A stretch of 64,000 nt of DNA from Asterias amurensis (Eukaryota > Echinodermata > Asteroidea > Forcipulatida > Asteriidae). The translations under genes and the position numbers were made by a program. Below the pieces are notes generated by a model. That model was not told where the DNA came from. It saw only the letters and a list, made by a program, of their open reading frames with translations, and did no database searches. This document shows, piece by piece, positions 23,701-35,102 of this stretch (positions within the stretch are counted from its first letter, which is position 1; every line of letters begins with the position of its first letter). The stretch is taken from positions 18,478,694-18,542,693 of the forward strand of contig NC_092656.1 in the NCBI RefSeq assembly GCF_032118995.1. The letters run 5' to 3'.

Positions 23701-26700
23701 GGCCATATGTGAGTTGAGTTGTGCGTTGGTTCTCTGCTGTGCCACGAGGGTTTTTCTCCCTCAGGGAAAAATCAAACACTTTCGATCTTGGCTGTGCTCG
23801 GTGGTCATAATGGGTTGATTGTGGCTGGCAGCCAAAGGCGCCCTTGCATGCCTGCTTCTCGAATACGTTGTAGCCGTGTCTTTCGCAATTCAGCTCTTAG
23901 CTGCGATTAAGGATGATTAGCCCCCTTAAATTATTATTATTTAATATTATGAAATGTACTCTGATTGTTAAAATTTCTTTGATCTACGTTTTACACATAG
24001 TCTGAGTGAGACACTGAATCTGCACAACCATTCACTTTAAGCTGAACTGTGTAAACTTCCTTGAGAATTGATAACTATGTATCTTAGTGTGAGGCTCTTT
24101 GTCTAGTATCACCATACTCTCTCCTTCCCTGTCTTTGATACTTACAGATCCACATTAATCAATGAATTATTACCAGAGCTGAAGACATCAGTTAGTCAAC
24201 TTCGTAAGAAAGTCAGCGAAGGGAAAACACCCAGCAGGAAAGATACACTCAAGTCTTTTCAGCTCAGTGTAAGTTACAAACAATTCAATTCCCCTAATCT
24301 AATCCTTGCAAATTATGATTGGAAAAGAGTAAACAATTTTGGTTTGTATTAATTGGTTCACCCATACACCGATGTGTGTTAGCACTGTATACTCAGTACT
24401 TTCCAAGTCCTGTAAAAAAATATCACAGGTGGGATTGGAACCCACGACCCTTGCAATTCTAGAGCAGTGTCTTACCAACTAGACTACCGAGGTTGGTTTG
24501 TTGTTTATTCTTATTGTTGTTATTGAGTTATGAATTATACCCCCTCTCCCTACAAACTACTTGGAGTTCGATAATAAGACATGACATCACAGCAGAAAGA
24601 TATTCTGTTTTCTTAGCATTCTTAGAATTCTTTGATTTGCCGCATAAAACTCATCGCATAAGACAATGACTTCAAACAAAACAAACTGTACACTAAGAGA
24701 GATTTTTCCTAACCGATTCTATCAGATTACCTGTTTGTCAATTCAAAGCCAGAATTTGAAACTTTGCATTGTGGAAGTATAACTAAGAGAGGTTTTGCAG
24801 TAACACCATGTGAATAACTCTTTTGAGTAGTGTTGGTTCTACTATTCAAAAGAGATTTTCACATGGTGTTACCGCAAACCTCTCTTCGCAACCCAAAGCT
24901 ACTTGATATGTTCTTAATCTTTAGGTCTAGACTAACTGCCCCCTACTCCACCCGTCTCATTTGAACCTGCCGCTGTGAGGTCTCAAGATGAAACACCTTC
25001 AAGGCTACCTGCTGCAGGATCACTCAAGATAACCTGTTTGATAACCTGTTTGATAACCACTTGATATGTTCTTAGTCTTTAGGTCTAGACTTACTGCCCC
25101 CTACTCCACCCGTCTCATTTGAACCTGCTGCTGTGAGGTCTCAAGATGAAACACCTACAAGGCTACCTGCTGCAGAATCTCTCAAGATAAATACATCTAC
25201 AGGTAGTTATTTTGTTTTTGTCCGAGTCCTTTGTTTTACTTATTTTGGTCAGCACAAATAACATTATCAGTTAAACAACAGTCATGTTTTAAGTATTGTA
25301 ATACATACAATTTCAATTTTTAAAGCGCAAGTTTTGACGTAATACTATTGTTACTCTGGAATCTTTCACATGCTTTTTAAGAATAGCAGTTGTATTTATT
25401 CTGGTTGGGTTATCCTGTTAAAATTAAACCATAAATAACATTGAATTAAATTTGTGATTTTCCCACCAGATACTCCAGAGGCTGTGTCCATGTTAAGTGA
25501 AACCATCAATAAAGATGCGCTTAGACACGCTGGACTGATACAAGGAACACCAACAAGCATGCTTGGAGACCTAAGGAAACAGACCAATGGGTGAGACACG
25601 CCATGTAGCTATGCGTTTTTTTATCTAGTCCCCTACCATGTAAGGGCAGTTGATCAGCCAGTTAGTCAGGTCAGGTCAGGTCAGTCAGGTCAGGTTGGTC
25701 TGGTCGCATGGTCAGGTCAGTTGGCAATGTTGACAATGTCAGGTCACGTCAGTCAGGTCAGTCGGTCAGGTTATGTTAGTTGTTCAAAGCAGGTATAGGT
25801 CAGCGGAAATATCTACTTAAAGGCAGTGGCCACTATGGTAATTACTCAAAATAATTATTGCCTTAAAACCTTTCTTGGTGATGTGTAATGGGGAGTGGTT
25901 GATGGTATCAAACATTGTGTGAAACGGCTCCCTCTGAAGTGCCATAGTTTTCGAGAAAGAAGTAATTTTCCACGGATTTGATTTTGAGACCTCAGATTTA
26001 GAACTTGAGTTCTCGAAATCAACCATCTAAACGCACCAAACTTCGTGTGGCAATGGTGTTTTTTCTTTCATTATTATCTCGCAAGTTCGATGACCGATTG
26101 AGCTCAAATTTTCACAGGTTTGTTATTATTTTTATGCCTATGCTGAGATGTACCAACTGTGAAAGCTAGACTTTGACAATTACCAGTAGTGTCCACTGCC
26201 TTTAACAACTTTCTGCTTTCTGCGAGAACTTTAGTAATATGTTGTTCGTGTATCATTGTATTTTGGCTAGTAACCTTATACTGAATGTTTGTTATTACAG
26301 CCCATCCAAGCTACCCATCCCAATAGGAACAACATACCCAGAGACCACCCACCACCGCAAGAGAGTTAAATCAGCACCATCTAAAGTGGTACCCACATCA
26401 ACCCATTCAGCACTACATACCCCATTCAGGCACCTAGGTACCCAAGCAACTAATGCCACCCAGATCAATGGTACTGCATCCCATAAGAAGGGTGTGAGAG
26501 TGGGTAAGATGGAGCGAGATGTGACCCAGGGGTACAAGACACAACCCAGGAAGGGGGCTGAGAGTAGAGTCAGTAGAGGAATGACGGATCATAGGAAAGA
26601 GGACTTGAAAGAGGAGAAACCATGGAGACGAAAGAAAACATCCAAAACAAAGGTTTGATGCCCTAATTGAAATATGTGGGAGTAATTCAATTCATTAGAT

Positions 26701-29700
26701 CAGAAATTTGTTCAGTCAAATTAATTTGTACGGCCTGAGTGCTTAAAATGTTGTAATATTTTGGTAACTAGCACAAATTAAAAAAAATACTTTTTACAAA
26801 AAAGTTCCATTTTTAAGAACATAAACACAAATATGTCAGTTATTTAGGGTTACATTTTTGAAGAAATGTGCAGCCATTATGGAATTTTACAGGTTAGATG
26901 TGTGATATGCCTTTTGGAAACTTAAGAATTTGAATGAATTCTTTTAAAAAAAGTAATAGCTGTGACCCTAAAGTTGTACTGCATTTACTCTGCCTTGAAG
27001 CCAACAATTCTAACTGAGTTTATTATTGATCAACTCTTTGACTCATCAGATATCACGTCATGATGAAACATCCCAATCTCTATCATCACATACACCAGTA
27101 GCTTCTGCAATAAAGAGAGATGTCATGTCAAGCGCCTTGAGGTCTAAGACTACACCTAGAGCTCATCAATTACTCGTGGATCAGGTCAGAGGTCATCCAT
27201 ATTTTAGTTTTATTTTCAACTTTCAATCTTATAAGCAGAAAATCTCTCTTTTATTATTACACAGGGGATAAGGAGTTATAAGCTGGACAAGTTTGTTAAT
27301 TATTCAAAATATACATTAACATTAAAACTGACTTAGTAACGAGCAACTAAGAGCTGTTGATAGTATAAAACATTGTGAGAAACAACTCCCTCTGAAGTAA
27401 CATAGTTTTGGAGAAAGAGGTAATTTCTCACTAAAATATTTGAATCTAAAAATACTTCAAGCCTGTGAAGTCTTTCTCAGGCATCTGAAAGCACACAGAC
27501 TTTTGCAACAAGGGTGTGTTTTCTTTGGTTATTTTCTTGCAACTTAGACGACCAATCAAGACCAAATTTTCACAGATTTGTTATTTTATGCATATGTTGA
27601 GATACACCAAGTCAGAATACTGGTCTTTGACAATTACTTAGCGTGTGACTGTCCACTGTCCATTGCCTTTAAGACAGATGGTCTTAAAGAATGGTTTTGT
27701 TCTTCATCCTTTTCTTCTTGCTTTGACAAATAGATTGCTGATGCAGTGACGGATGGAGGGAATATAACACCAGACTTCTTGGAAATGTTAAGGACTCAAT
27801 CAAAAGAGAACACTCCTCTAGATTTGGCTCTTCAGGATCCTGTGGCAGGATTAGGTGAGTCAAGTTTCATATAGTAGACTATAACGGCTTGAAAAATCTC
27901 AAGCATGAGAGAAAGTATAGTTTGAGTACAGGTTTTGTTGAAGATGAATTTAATATTGTTAGAAAGAAATATGAAATGCAAGCTACAAACAAAAAATAGA
28001 GTATTTTTGTTTGTCATCGCCTGTTTATGGGGACATGAAAGGGCTAATATTATATATATATTTGTACTTCAGATCAAGAGGCTTTTATCAGCAAAGATAA
28101 GTTGGCGAGAACTCCTGTTTTAGATGAGAGTACACTTGGCACCCCAAGGTCATTGGATACCCCTCAAGACAGGCTCCCTAAAACACTCTTTGATTCAGAC
28201 TCAAGCCCTGATGTCCCTACAAGCCAGAGGAGAGAACCTATGGGTGCTACAGATACACACGAGTCCCAAGAACGAAGCCTTGAGGGACACAGCGTACACA
28301 TTGGTAATCTTCTTGACCTGGGGTCACCTGAGACCCAAGGAGAGACGTCGTTCCTGCCATCAAATCGTCTCCAGAACCATCTTCTTGATCTTGATATTGG
28401 AGTGTCACCAGCTCATGAATTTGATTCCCCGTTGCTTGTAAGGAGGCCAGAACTCTCTGAGGATCTTGAGCTAACCCTAGCTGAAGTATTCCAGACAAGG
28501 ACACCTCAGTTATCAACACGAGCAAAGACGAGGATTGCGGCTCACAAGCAGAAGGAACCACTTCCAAGTTTCAAAGAGGACGATGACATGACTTCATCCA
28601 CACATGGAACTCCACTAACACTTCACAGAGACACTGATATTATTGAAGGGCTAACCCCAAATTTAGATGTGATACGTCAAGATAGGATTAAGAGGCAGAA
28701 ACAGACAAGAACTCAGCAACCACAGGCTCCGGATCCAACGCCCTCAGCTGAATTGAGTAGCAGTAAGGTTCGGCAAGTAAGTGGTGGCTCACAAAAGAGT
28801 GTAACTTTCTCTGATCATGTTGACCAGCAGAGCTTTAATATCAGTGACTTTAGCCCTGACCGGTCAAACGTTGATATGACGCCACCGAATGACCAGGAAT
28901 CAGTTGATGACCCTTATGTCCAGGCAGGACAGCCAAGGCCGAGTGGCTACTCAATCCTTGGAATGGCCAACAATGGATCAATTGAAGAACACCGAAGCCC
29001 AGAGAAAGCTACCAACACATTCCTGAGTGAAGTTTATCTTGCACACTCCCCTCCCCCACAGGACAGACCCAGTGAAGGACTCTATGCAAGCCCTTTACAA
29101 TCTGATCTTCTGTCAGATTCTGACCTAGGTCAGGATTATTCCATGAACCTCTCCAAGGCCATGGATGATCTCCTGGTTTCTATTTCTCCCGACATCACTC
29201 CTTCTAGGACCCCAAAGCTCAATGCGAGACACTCCTCAAACTGGATGCAACAGCAGAGAAACTCTGTGACTCCACACAGGGATAAGAATAGTTCCTTGGT
29301 CGAACCTTCTTTGAATCAGACAGATGATTTCATCAAGATGACATCTGGAACTTCACCGCTGCTACAGGAATTGTCCAATTTACATCTGTCTAGAGTGTCT
29401 GGTACCCAGTCCTCTTTCACATCAAATCGGTATACACCTGATACCTCAATGAACTTTGGTCTGCTAGGTGAGTATTTTTGTTGTTGATTTGTTTGAAGAG
29501 GGAATGATAATGTGCATACCCAAACTACGACTCCTCATCAATTCCTAAAATCAGTCTTTCTAAAGCCGATAGAGTACCATGTGAAACAGTGCATGTTACT
29601 AAAAAAAAGTTACTTTACAATTCCAACACTAGACTTTGTCAGTTCTGTAATTTAATTTGGAAATCTGTTTAGAAAGCTGTAGATATTTTGAACTGTAAGA

Positions 29701-30251
29701 GGCTCAGTTGTCCCCTTGATGTGCTTCTTAAAGCCATTGGACCCTTTCGGTACAGAAAAAAAAAAAAAGGTCACAGATTCACAAATAACTTACAGGGTTT
29801 ACAGAAGGTAATGGTGAAAGACTTCTCTTGAAATATTATTCCATGAAATGCTTTACTTTTTGAGAAAACAGTAAAACAATATCAATTCTCGTTAACGAGA
29901 ATTACGGATTTATTTTAAACACATGTCATGACACGGCGAAACGCGCGGATACAAGGGTGGGTTTTCCCGTTATTTTCTCCCGACTCCGATGACCGATTGA
30001 GCCCAAATTTTCACTGGTTTGTTATTTGATATAGAAGTTGTGATACACGAAGTGTGGGCCTTGGACAATACTGTTTACCGAAAGGGTCCAATGGCTTTAA
30101 GCATTAATAGCAATCATGAGACAGTTTGATCGATTTAAAAAATGTTTTCTTTCTTGTCTCAAATACAGATGAAGATGATTCTATTTTGCTTCCAACCTCG
30201 CCAGCTCTTGGTCAAGGAATCCTAGTAGATATTGATTCTCCTTCAATGTAG
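17781..30251 (+). CDS. HAUS6: HAUS augmin-like complex subunit 6
   Basis: HAUS6 is part of augmin, which recruits gamma-tubulin to spindle microtubules for branching nucleation. Seventeen coding exons: 17781-17926, 18683-18778, 19118-19199, 19592-19721, 20168-20339, 21709-21904, 22258-22431, 22778-22880, 23162-23252, 24148-24266, 25083-25202, 25470-25590, 26301-26652, 27050-27184, 27734-27854, 28073-29467, 30169-30251. All phases match and the sum is 1211 codons plus stop (human 955 residues). Conserved marks are LLLGFEP near residue 30, SLFMSPGG near 121, the coiled-coil region about 190-350 with IQKLRELWKTVDSF, NVGNTYEGGQLNL, and LLPPTPPVSFEPA at about 439-451. The large exon 16 (465 codons) is low-complexity and full of Ser/Thr-Pro, as expected for the disordered, Cdk/Plk1-regulated tail. 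The start is the only ATG giving the conserved N-terminus; a TTATTCACAG acceptor at 17711 suggests an untranslated first exon further upstream. Exon 10 must use an unusual GTGTAAGT donor. Confidence 0.93.
18195..18672 (+). mobile_element. Non-LTR retrotransposon 3' end in HAUS6 intron 1
   Basis: Encodes the C-terminus of a CR1/L2-like reverse transcriptase: LIIFKILQGDAPAYLSDL, LRSTKHKLL, SFQSAAPKLWNSLPD and TFKNSLKTHFHREAF, ending at a stop (18534). The 3' UTR ends in an ATT microsatellite directly before the exon 2 acceptor. Confidence 0.9.
19398..19470 (+). mobile_element. tRNA-derived SINE head
   Basis: TGGCTCAGTTGAGAGAGAGC and GCAGGTTCAAACCCC match RNA polymerase III A and B boxes at the right spacing. 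The acceptor stem does not pair, so it is not a tRNA gene. HAUS6 intron 3. Confidence 0.65.
19845..19915 (+). repeat. Short degenerate tandem repeat
   Basis: About three copies of a 24-base unit around GGCTTTGCCTGCTAAGC in HAUS6 intron 4. Confidence 0.6.
20385..21180 (-). mobile_element. LINE 3' end and degenerate LINE-like sequence
   Basis: On the minus strand TTGTAAAGCGCTGTGGTACC, AGAGTGCTCAATAAATTACG and a TTATTATTATTAG tail look like the 3' end of a CR1/L2-type LINE. The rest to about 21180 is unassigned; it may be degenerate LINE sequence, but I see no clear protein match. Confidence 0.5.
21271..21656 (-). mobile_element. Family A foldback element, copy 3
   Basis: Full length, reverse orientation relative to copy 1, in HAUS6 intron 5, ending about 50 bases before exon 6. 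Its left end reads TAAAGGCAG after a C, so only TA is shared at both ends. Confidence 0.92.
23620..23925 (+). mobile_element. tRNA-derived SINE, near full length
   Basis: GCATGGTTGGCTTGTAAGTA and CCCCGGTTCGATACCCAG make a tRNA-like head; a ~200-base body (GTGCCACGAGGGTTTTTCTC, GGTCATAATGGGTTGATTG) follows, ending near TTAAATTATTATTATTTAA. HAUS6 intron 9. Confidence 0.75.
24360..24500 (-). mobile_element. tRNA-derived SINE, second copy
   Basis: Same family as 55440-55605: minus-strand GGTAGTCTAGTTGGTAAGAC and GGGTTCCAATCCCACC. In HAUS6 intron 10. Confidence 0.82.
24783..24896. mobile_element. Foldback element, family F, short copy
   Basis: Arms AGAGAGGTTTTGCAGTAACA and TGTTACCGCAAACCTCTCT with an inner inverted repeat ACTCTTTTGAGTAG. 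It lies in HAUS6 intron 10, directly before the duplicated exon 11. Confidence 0.8.
24898..25057 (+). pseudogene. Dead duplicate of HAUS6 exon 11
   Basis: A near-identical copy of HAUS6 exon 11 with its upstream splice acceptor (TTCTTAATCTTTAG, exon copy from 24925) lies 158 bases before the used exon (25083-25202). Read in the HAUS6 frame, the copy has TAA where the real exon has TTA, giving LD-stop instead of LDLLPP. The copy also lacks a clear 5' splice site: its end changes to AAGATAACCTG followed by two more copies of GATAACCTGTTT. Inclusion would truncate HAUS6 near residue 438, so it is either inert or a poison exon. Confidence 0.85.
25650..25790 (+). repeat. GTCAG-rich simple repeat
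   Basis: Irregular runs of CAGGT and GTCAG in HAUS6 intron 12, just after exon 12. Confidence 0.8.
25817..26205 (-). mobile_element. Family A foldback element, copy 4
   Basis: Full length, in HAUS6 intron 12, ending about 95 bases before exon 13. It keeps the inner ATTTTGAGACCTC / GAGTTCTCGAAATC arms. Confidence 0.92.
27281..27673 (-). mobile_element. Family A foldback element, copy 5 (old)
   Basis: Strongly diverged copy in HAUS6 intron 14. TATAAAACATTGTGAGAAAC and AACTCCCTCTGAAGTAACAT match the family, but the terminal repeats are degraded (GTCCACTGTCCATTGCCTTT on the right). Confidence 0.75.
29728..30100 (+). mobile_element. Family C foldback element, copy 1
   Basis: Ends TTAAAGCCATTGGACCCTTT and AAAGGGTCCAATGGCTTTAA, in the last HAUS6 intron. 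Inner part contains TCTCGTTAACGAGA and a segment like family A (GACCGATTGAGCCCAAATTT), so families A and C are probably related. Confidence 0.9.
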
Positions 30252-30420
30252 CTACGACAGGAGGGGTCAATCAATCAATCACATCACATCTATATTGGAG
30301 CTGCCTCCAACCTCAACAGCTCTAAGTCAGGGGAATCCTAGTAGACATTGGTTCTCCTTCAATGTTGCTACGACTGGAGGGGTCGATTAATCCCATCTAT
30401 TGGAGCTTTATTCAACCAAT
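30191..30420 (+). repeat. Tandem duplicate of the HAUS6 last exon and 3' UTR start
   Basis: The end of the last HAUS6 exon, starting TCCAACCTC at 30191 and running through the stop into the 3' UTR, is repeated from 30306 with a period of 115 bases. The second copy has TTG where the first has the TAG stop (30249-30251), and one inserted G upstream changes its frame. The second copy lies in the 3' UTR and is presumably untranslated. Confidence 0.85.
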
Positions 30421-31910
30421 CTCATTCTGGTAAAGATGTTGATCTGGCAATTGCTCATTCTCATTCGGATTCACCTTTGACCTCTGTTGGTGTCACACTT
30501 GATTACATTGTTATAGTTACACCACTCCCTAGTGAATCAATTCAACTTTGGGAGTTTGATAACATTTGATTGTCTATATCATGTGATACCACTCTATAGA
30601 GATGTCATCATTTCTTGGGAGCTAAGGAGATAGTCATCATTTGGCATTTGTATTGGCGTCTTGTGTAGATGTTTCAAGACATATCAACTGTTTTATAATT
30701 GCACATACACTAAATATACAAAAGCATGTAAGTAGCTGCAGTTAATAACAATTAATTCTATGCAACTTTGACACCAAAAAGTTACACGAGTCGGTATGTT
30801 TGAAGCAAGTTATTTCGACTTGACTTTATTCATATCAGTATTTCAATTGAAAGCGTTTTATGTGATCACCTTCACACTTATTTTAATTTGTCAATATTTT
30901 ATTAGATTTGTGGTGAGTTTGTGTATGCATGCAATGCATTGTTTTAATAATAAGTGCCTTATGACAAATCTACACAGAGTTAATATGCGACTATAGAATA
31001 TGAGAGTGCAAATCTGTACATATTTTTTTGTAAAATAACGTACATGAACACATAATCCGTTTGGTGCTTGTGAGTTTGTTAGTGAGCTTGAGTTCATTTA
31101 GTTTTTAAGCAGGCATTTAATTTCAATACTGCTCTTTTTTTCTATGTAGTCACAAAAAATGCCCAAACTTGGTAATGAATTTGGATATTTAGTTGCATCA
31201 GCTGCAGTAATATAAGCAATTTATTTATCCTCAGCAAAATAGTTATGTAAACGCTCGGACCAAAATAATTTCACAAAGCTACTTAGCAGTAAATTATTGC
31301 TTTACACTTTAATTTCAGCAAAGTAAGGCTATAGGTAAGATCTGTTAAGTTTATCAAACGTAATGCCTAACAGTTGTATGTGCGACAAAGTAGATTTTAG
31401 CAGCTCCATGAGCCATTGTTTTGTTGATATGGTGGACGCAATTCTATGACCTTACGAGGTTTTTCTTATACACACATAAACCAAACAGCGCACCTGTAGT
31501 GTCCATCATATCTCAAAAAGGTTACTGATTTAGTGTTGAATCGTAGAGGAAAGACTTCTCCCCCATGGTTAAATACAACTGCTGAAAAAGTGCAGCTAAA
31601 AATTAAATTGTATTGGATTGGAAGTGCAGGGTATTTTTGAATTACCATTTGTTAAAAAAAAACTTGTAGGTTCTCAAAAACAAAACAAACTTAGGAAAGA
31701 GACATCTTGTTTTCAGAGTTTCTGATAACTAGGAAATGTTTAATTATTTCAACAACTTTGAATGTGTCTAGCTGAAAACCACAGAATTATTCCATATTTT
31801 CTTTTCTCCAGAGTAGTAGATTAACTTTGTACTTCTCAGTCGAGTGTAAAATAATTTAATAAGTGTGGATTGATTTAATATAGTATGGCCAAACTGAAAA
31901 CTGAATTTGA

Positions 31911-31916
31911 AATAAA
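31911..31916 (+). terminator. Candidate HAUS6 polyadenylation signal
   Basis: AATAAA about 1.66 kb after the HAUS6 stop; it is followed by T-rich sequence. Another AATAAA overlaps the end of Ly6 A at 32037. I see no earlier AATAAA in the 3' UTR. Confidence 0.45.
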
Positions 31917-32036
31917 TGAATTTTTATGCTTGCATTAAGTTTGTAAATGATAACAGATGACTTTGTTTCAAATTGTTTCAAATTTCTATAATCCATTCTG
32001 GAATTAAGACGGTTTCCATGTTTGTTTTCTTGTCAT

Positions 32037-33260
32037 TTAATAAAGTAACCATTGGGCAGTAATTGCCATGGTAACGGTGCTAAGCAACCATAATGAAGCA
32101 GTCCTCCCATTGGCTGAATTACATAAATCTCCTTCACAACAAGAGATGCAGGCACCAGTACCAAAGGTCAACCAGCAACCAGCCTCACATTTAGGTACAC
32201 ATTTACGATCCATGAAATACTTCTCATCCATCACGTACGATTTCTTGGTCTGTGAATCAAAACCGATAATTATTTAATTCCTCCCCCAAAAAGATCAATG
32301 TATTCCATCTCCAAAACAACTACAAGTTATGATTGTTCACAATCTCCTGTCGCACGTGTTAAAGACAGTGGACACTATTGGTAATTGTCAAAGACTAGTC
32401 TTCACAGTTGGTGTATCTCAACATATGCATAAAATAACAAACCTGTGAAAATTTGAGCTCAATCGGTCGTCGAATTTGCGAGATAATGAAAGAAAAAAAA
32501 ACCCTTGTGTCATGATGTTGTGTGCTTTCTGATGCTTGATTTCGAGACCTCAAGTTTAGATCTCGAAATTTAACTTGAGGTCTCGAAATCAAATGCATGG
32601 AAAATTACTTTTTTGTCAAAAACTACGTCACTTCAGAGGGAGCTGTTTCTCAGAATGTTGGTTACTATCAACCTCTCCCCATTACTCGTAATAAAGAAAG
32701 GTTTTATGATGATAATTATTTTGAGTAATTACCAAAATAGCGTCCACTGCCTTTAAATGAAAAGAGGTCTAAAAAATCTAAGCAAAACTTTGAAACGTTA
32801 CTGGAACCAAAAAGGAATCCAATAGCAAAGATAAGTTTTATTGTGGATATAATATTGGGTGTTATTTTGTTTATTGAGTGAATTAACAGAAGGGTTCACC
32901 CTACCATGCATATGCCTTCACATACAGCTGTGGGTGGTGTATTAACTGATAAATCTAACATCTCGCCGCAGTATTCAAGGTCTGCTACCAAGTCGCAGTC
33001 GGAGCCACAGTTTGGCGGTCTGGCCAATACACCATTACAGGAATAACACTCGGTCTCTGAGATTACAATCATGAAGTTCAATAAGTTTTAGCAAGAATAT
33101 TAAAATATCAAGCTTATTCTACTTTGAAATTAATATAAGTTTTCATCAACTGTGACTTTGTAAACCAATTAATCAATCGACCAAATCAAAAAGTAACCTT
33201 ACGTTTCGCGTCAGTTGCCGAAGCAAGGCACAAGACAAGGCCTAGAAGTAGCAACACCAT
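32037..33260 (-). CDS. Ly6/uPAR three-finger protein A, probably GPI-anchored
   Basis: Three exons: 33203-33260, 32905-33056 and 32037-32249, phases 1 and 0, giving 140 residues. The N-terminus MVLLLLGLVLCLASA is a signal peptide. The mature part opens with ECYSCNG and closes with CISCCEGDLCN, the start and end signatures of the LU domain (CD59, Ly6, uPAR), a disulfide-knotted three-finger fold on the cell surface. I count 14 cysteines in the mature chain, more than the usual 8-10. After CN come a short spacer and the hydrophobic tail TASLWLLSTVTMAITAQWLLY, cut here to its first residues TASLWLLSTVTMAI, which fits a GPI-anchor signal. The partner cannot be read from sequence: members regulate complement, nicotinic receptors or epithelial junctions. 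The gene lies tail to tail with HAUS6 and next to a second gene of the same family and exon design. Confidence 0.87.
32359..32756 (+). mobile_element. Family A foldback element, copy 6
   Basis: Full length, in intron 2 of Ly6 gene A. Ends TTAAAGACAGTGGACAC and GCGTCCACTGCCTTTAA. Confidence 0.92.
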
Positions 33261-33769
33261 CTCGAGAGCACACCCGGCCTTCTTGGAAAACAAAGGAAGA
33301 TATAGACGGACAAAGTTAAGTCAAAACAACTTGAAGTTGCAGATGAACACACCGTAACATCAATAGTACAAAACAGTTTATAAAGAATCATCCACTTATT
33401 TAAAACCTCACCTGAGTTTGCCTTGAGAGCCTACTGTATTTTTACCGCACGGCACGGCAAACCCGTTATTTAATTTGAACAACGTTGTTGCAAACTTCCT
33501 AAATCCCCATAGTATTATTTTTGTGTATTATGTGGGGTTTTTATTTAGTGCGCGCGACACAAAATCGTTCCGTGCGCGTTGAGAGCATTTGAGAGCAACA
33601 GACTTTCGGCCTTAGTTTTACCACGTGTGCGCTTGCGTGTCTTGCACGCGATTCAGTCCAGACGCACAAACTGCCACACCCGGAAATGGCGCGCGCTCCT
33701 CTGGTAATTCACCTGCAAAATATCACAGAGATTATGGGTAGAAGATCGTACCAAACTCTACGCGACAAA

Positions 33770-34015
33770 GTATTACATTCCAACATACGGCAACGATCTT
33801 CACTAGATCTAAGACATCATAGAAAAGATCAAGGAACCTAAATGGAGATAGGCGAGACATATTATATCAAAAAGATGGCAACAGGTGGACCAAGAGACTA
33901 AACTGAATGACAACGAAATGGAAACAGAAGAAGAGGAAAACCGAAGAGAAGATGTAGAGATGAAATCTAAACTAAACACAACATGGAGCTAACAAGAAAA
34001 AGTAGAGAATGGTAA
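33770..34015 (+). mobile_element. Old LINE fragment (end of ORF2)
   Basis: Broken reading frames resemble the post-RT tail of craft/RTE-like LINEs: RWTKRLN and KWKQKKRKTEEK around 33880-33960. Several frameshifts. Upstream of Ly6 gene A. Confidence 0.5.
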
Positions 34016-35102
34016 TTGTTTGATGATGAATGTCATTGGTGTAAAATTGAGGAAACATATTGCTGGGTTTTTTTATTGGGGGGGGGGGGGTGGGGGGAAT
34101 CACTTTTGAAACATCTGCATTCACAGAGAAGTCTTGGAAGATGTAAAATTGTCACTTTATTTAAATCAAAAGTACTGCCAAGAAGATACATCAATACATA
34201 ACTTGTAAAAGACAAACGGATGTTAAAAAAGCCAGGTCGCGTTGGAAACGCCATTTTATTTATTAACAGTCTCGGATTGTACAAGTAACTTAAAACAATT
34301 AAGATTTTAAAATTGACCACGATTATAAAGACTCTCGCTTCACACTATACAAGTGTAATAGTTGTTACATAATCCTGGTGAAAATTTGAACAAACCTTTT
34401 TTGTACAACTTTTGAAAACTTGGTACAACAAACTTTTGACCCAAACAAAATTAGCTGAGCACAATTTCATCAAGTGGTGAGCAGAACATTGCGCTTAGCA
34501 TATTTGTCTGCTCATAAAAAAAATGCAGGCAATTGGCTTAATAATAACTTTATGAAAGTGGTCCCTTCTAATCACATCATTATGCTAGCTAAAAGAAAAC
34601 ACAATGTAATGTTCGTTCAGAAAAATGTGTGACATACAACTTTTGTGAATGGAGACAAATCAGATACTATAGTGCTTAACAATTCTACGAAACTAGTCTT
34701 ATGGCTCATAATAAACAACAAATGTTAAAAACTGTTTATTTAATCAATAAAAGTTCACAGTTAGTAAAAAGTTTTCGTGAAAACAAGGTGGGAACTGCTT
34801 CCACTTGCAAAAAAAAGTTATGAAGTGACATTCCGTCATGTCTTTTCTCATAAAAACAAAAACAGACACTTCCTGCCAATTCTCAAAACTTGGTTAATTT
34901 GCTCATCAAAGAGATAAGAATAAGACCATTTTTTCAAATGTCACTTAGTTGGGGTCATTTAGGCAAGTCTTTCTCAACATATAGAATACTTAAAACATCA
35001 CATGAACACATAGATATCGTGGCTAATGTTTTGGTTGTCTTCACTTAAATTGCCATTTTACCAGAATACAAGAAATGCAAAATAAATGCATGGCTTCACA
35101 TT
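34016..35102. other. No feature recognised between the Ly6 genes
   Basis: AT-rich, with a G run at 34080-34092. It probably contains the 3' UTR of Ly6 gene B. No coding exon is evident. Confidence 0.55.

Noticed and set aside
28124-28567. Open frames in other frames of HAUS6 exon 16
   Set aside because: They are shadows of the long coding exon 28073-29467.
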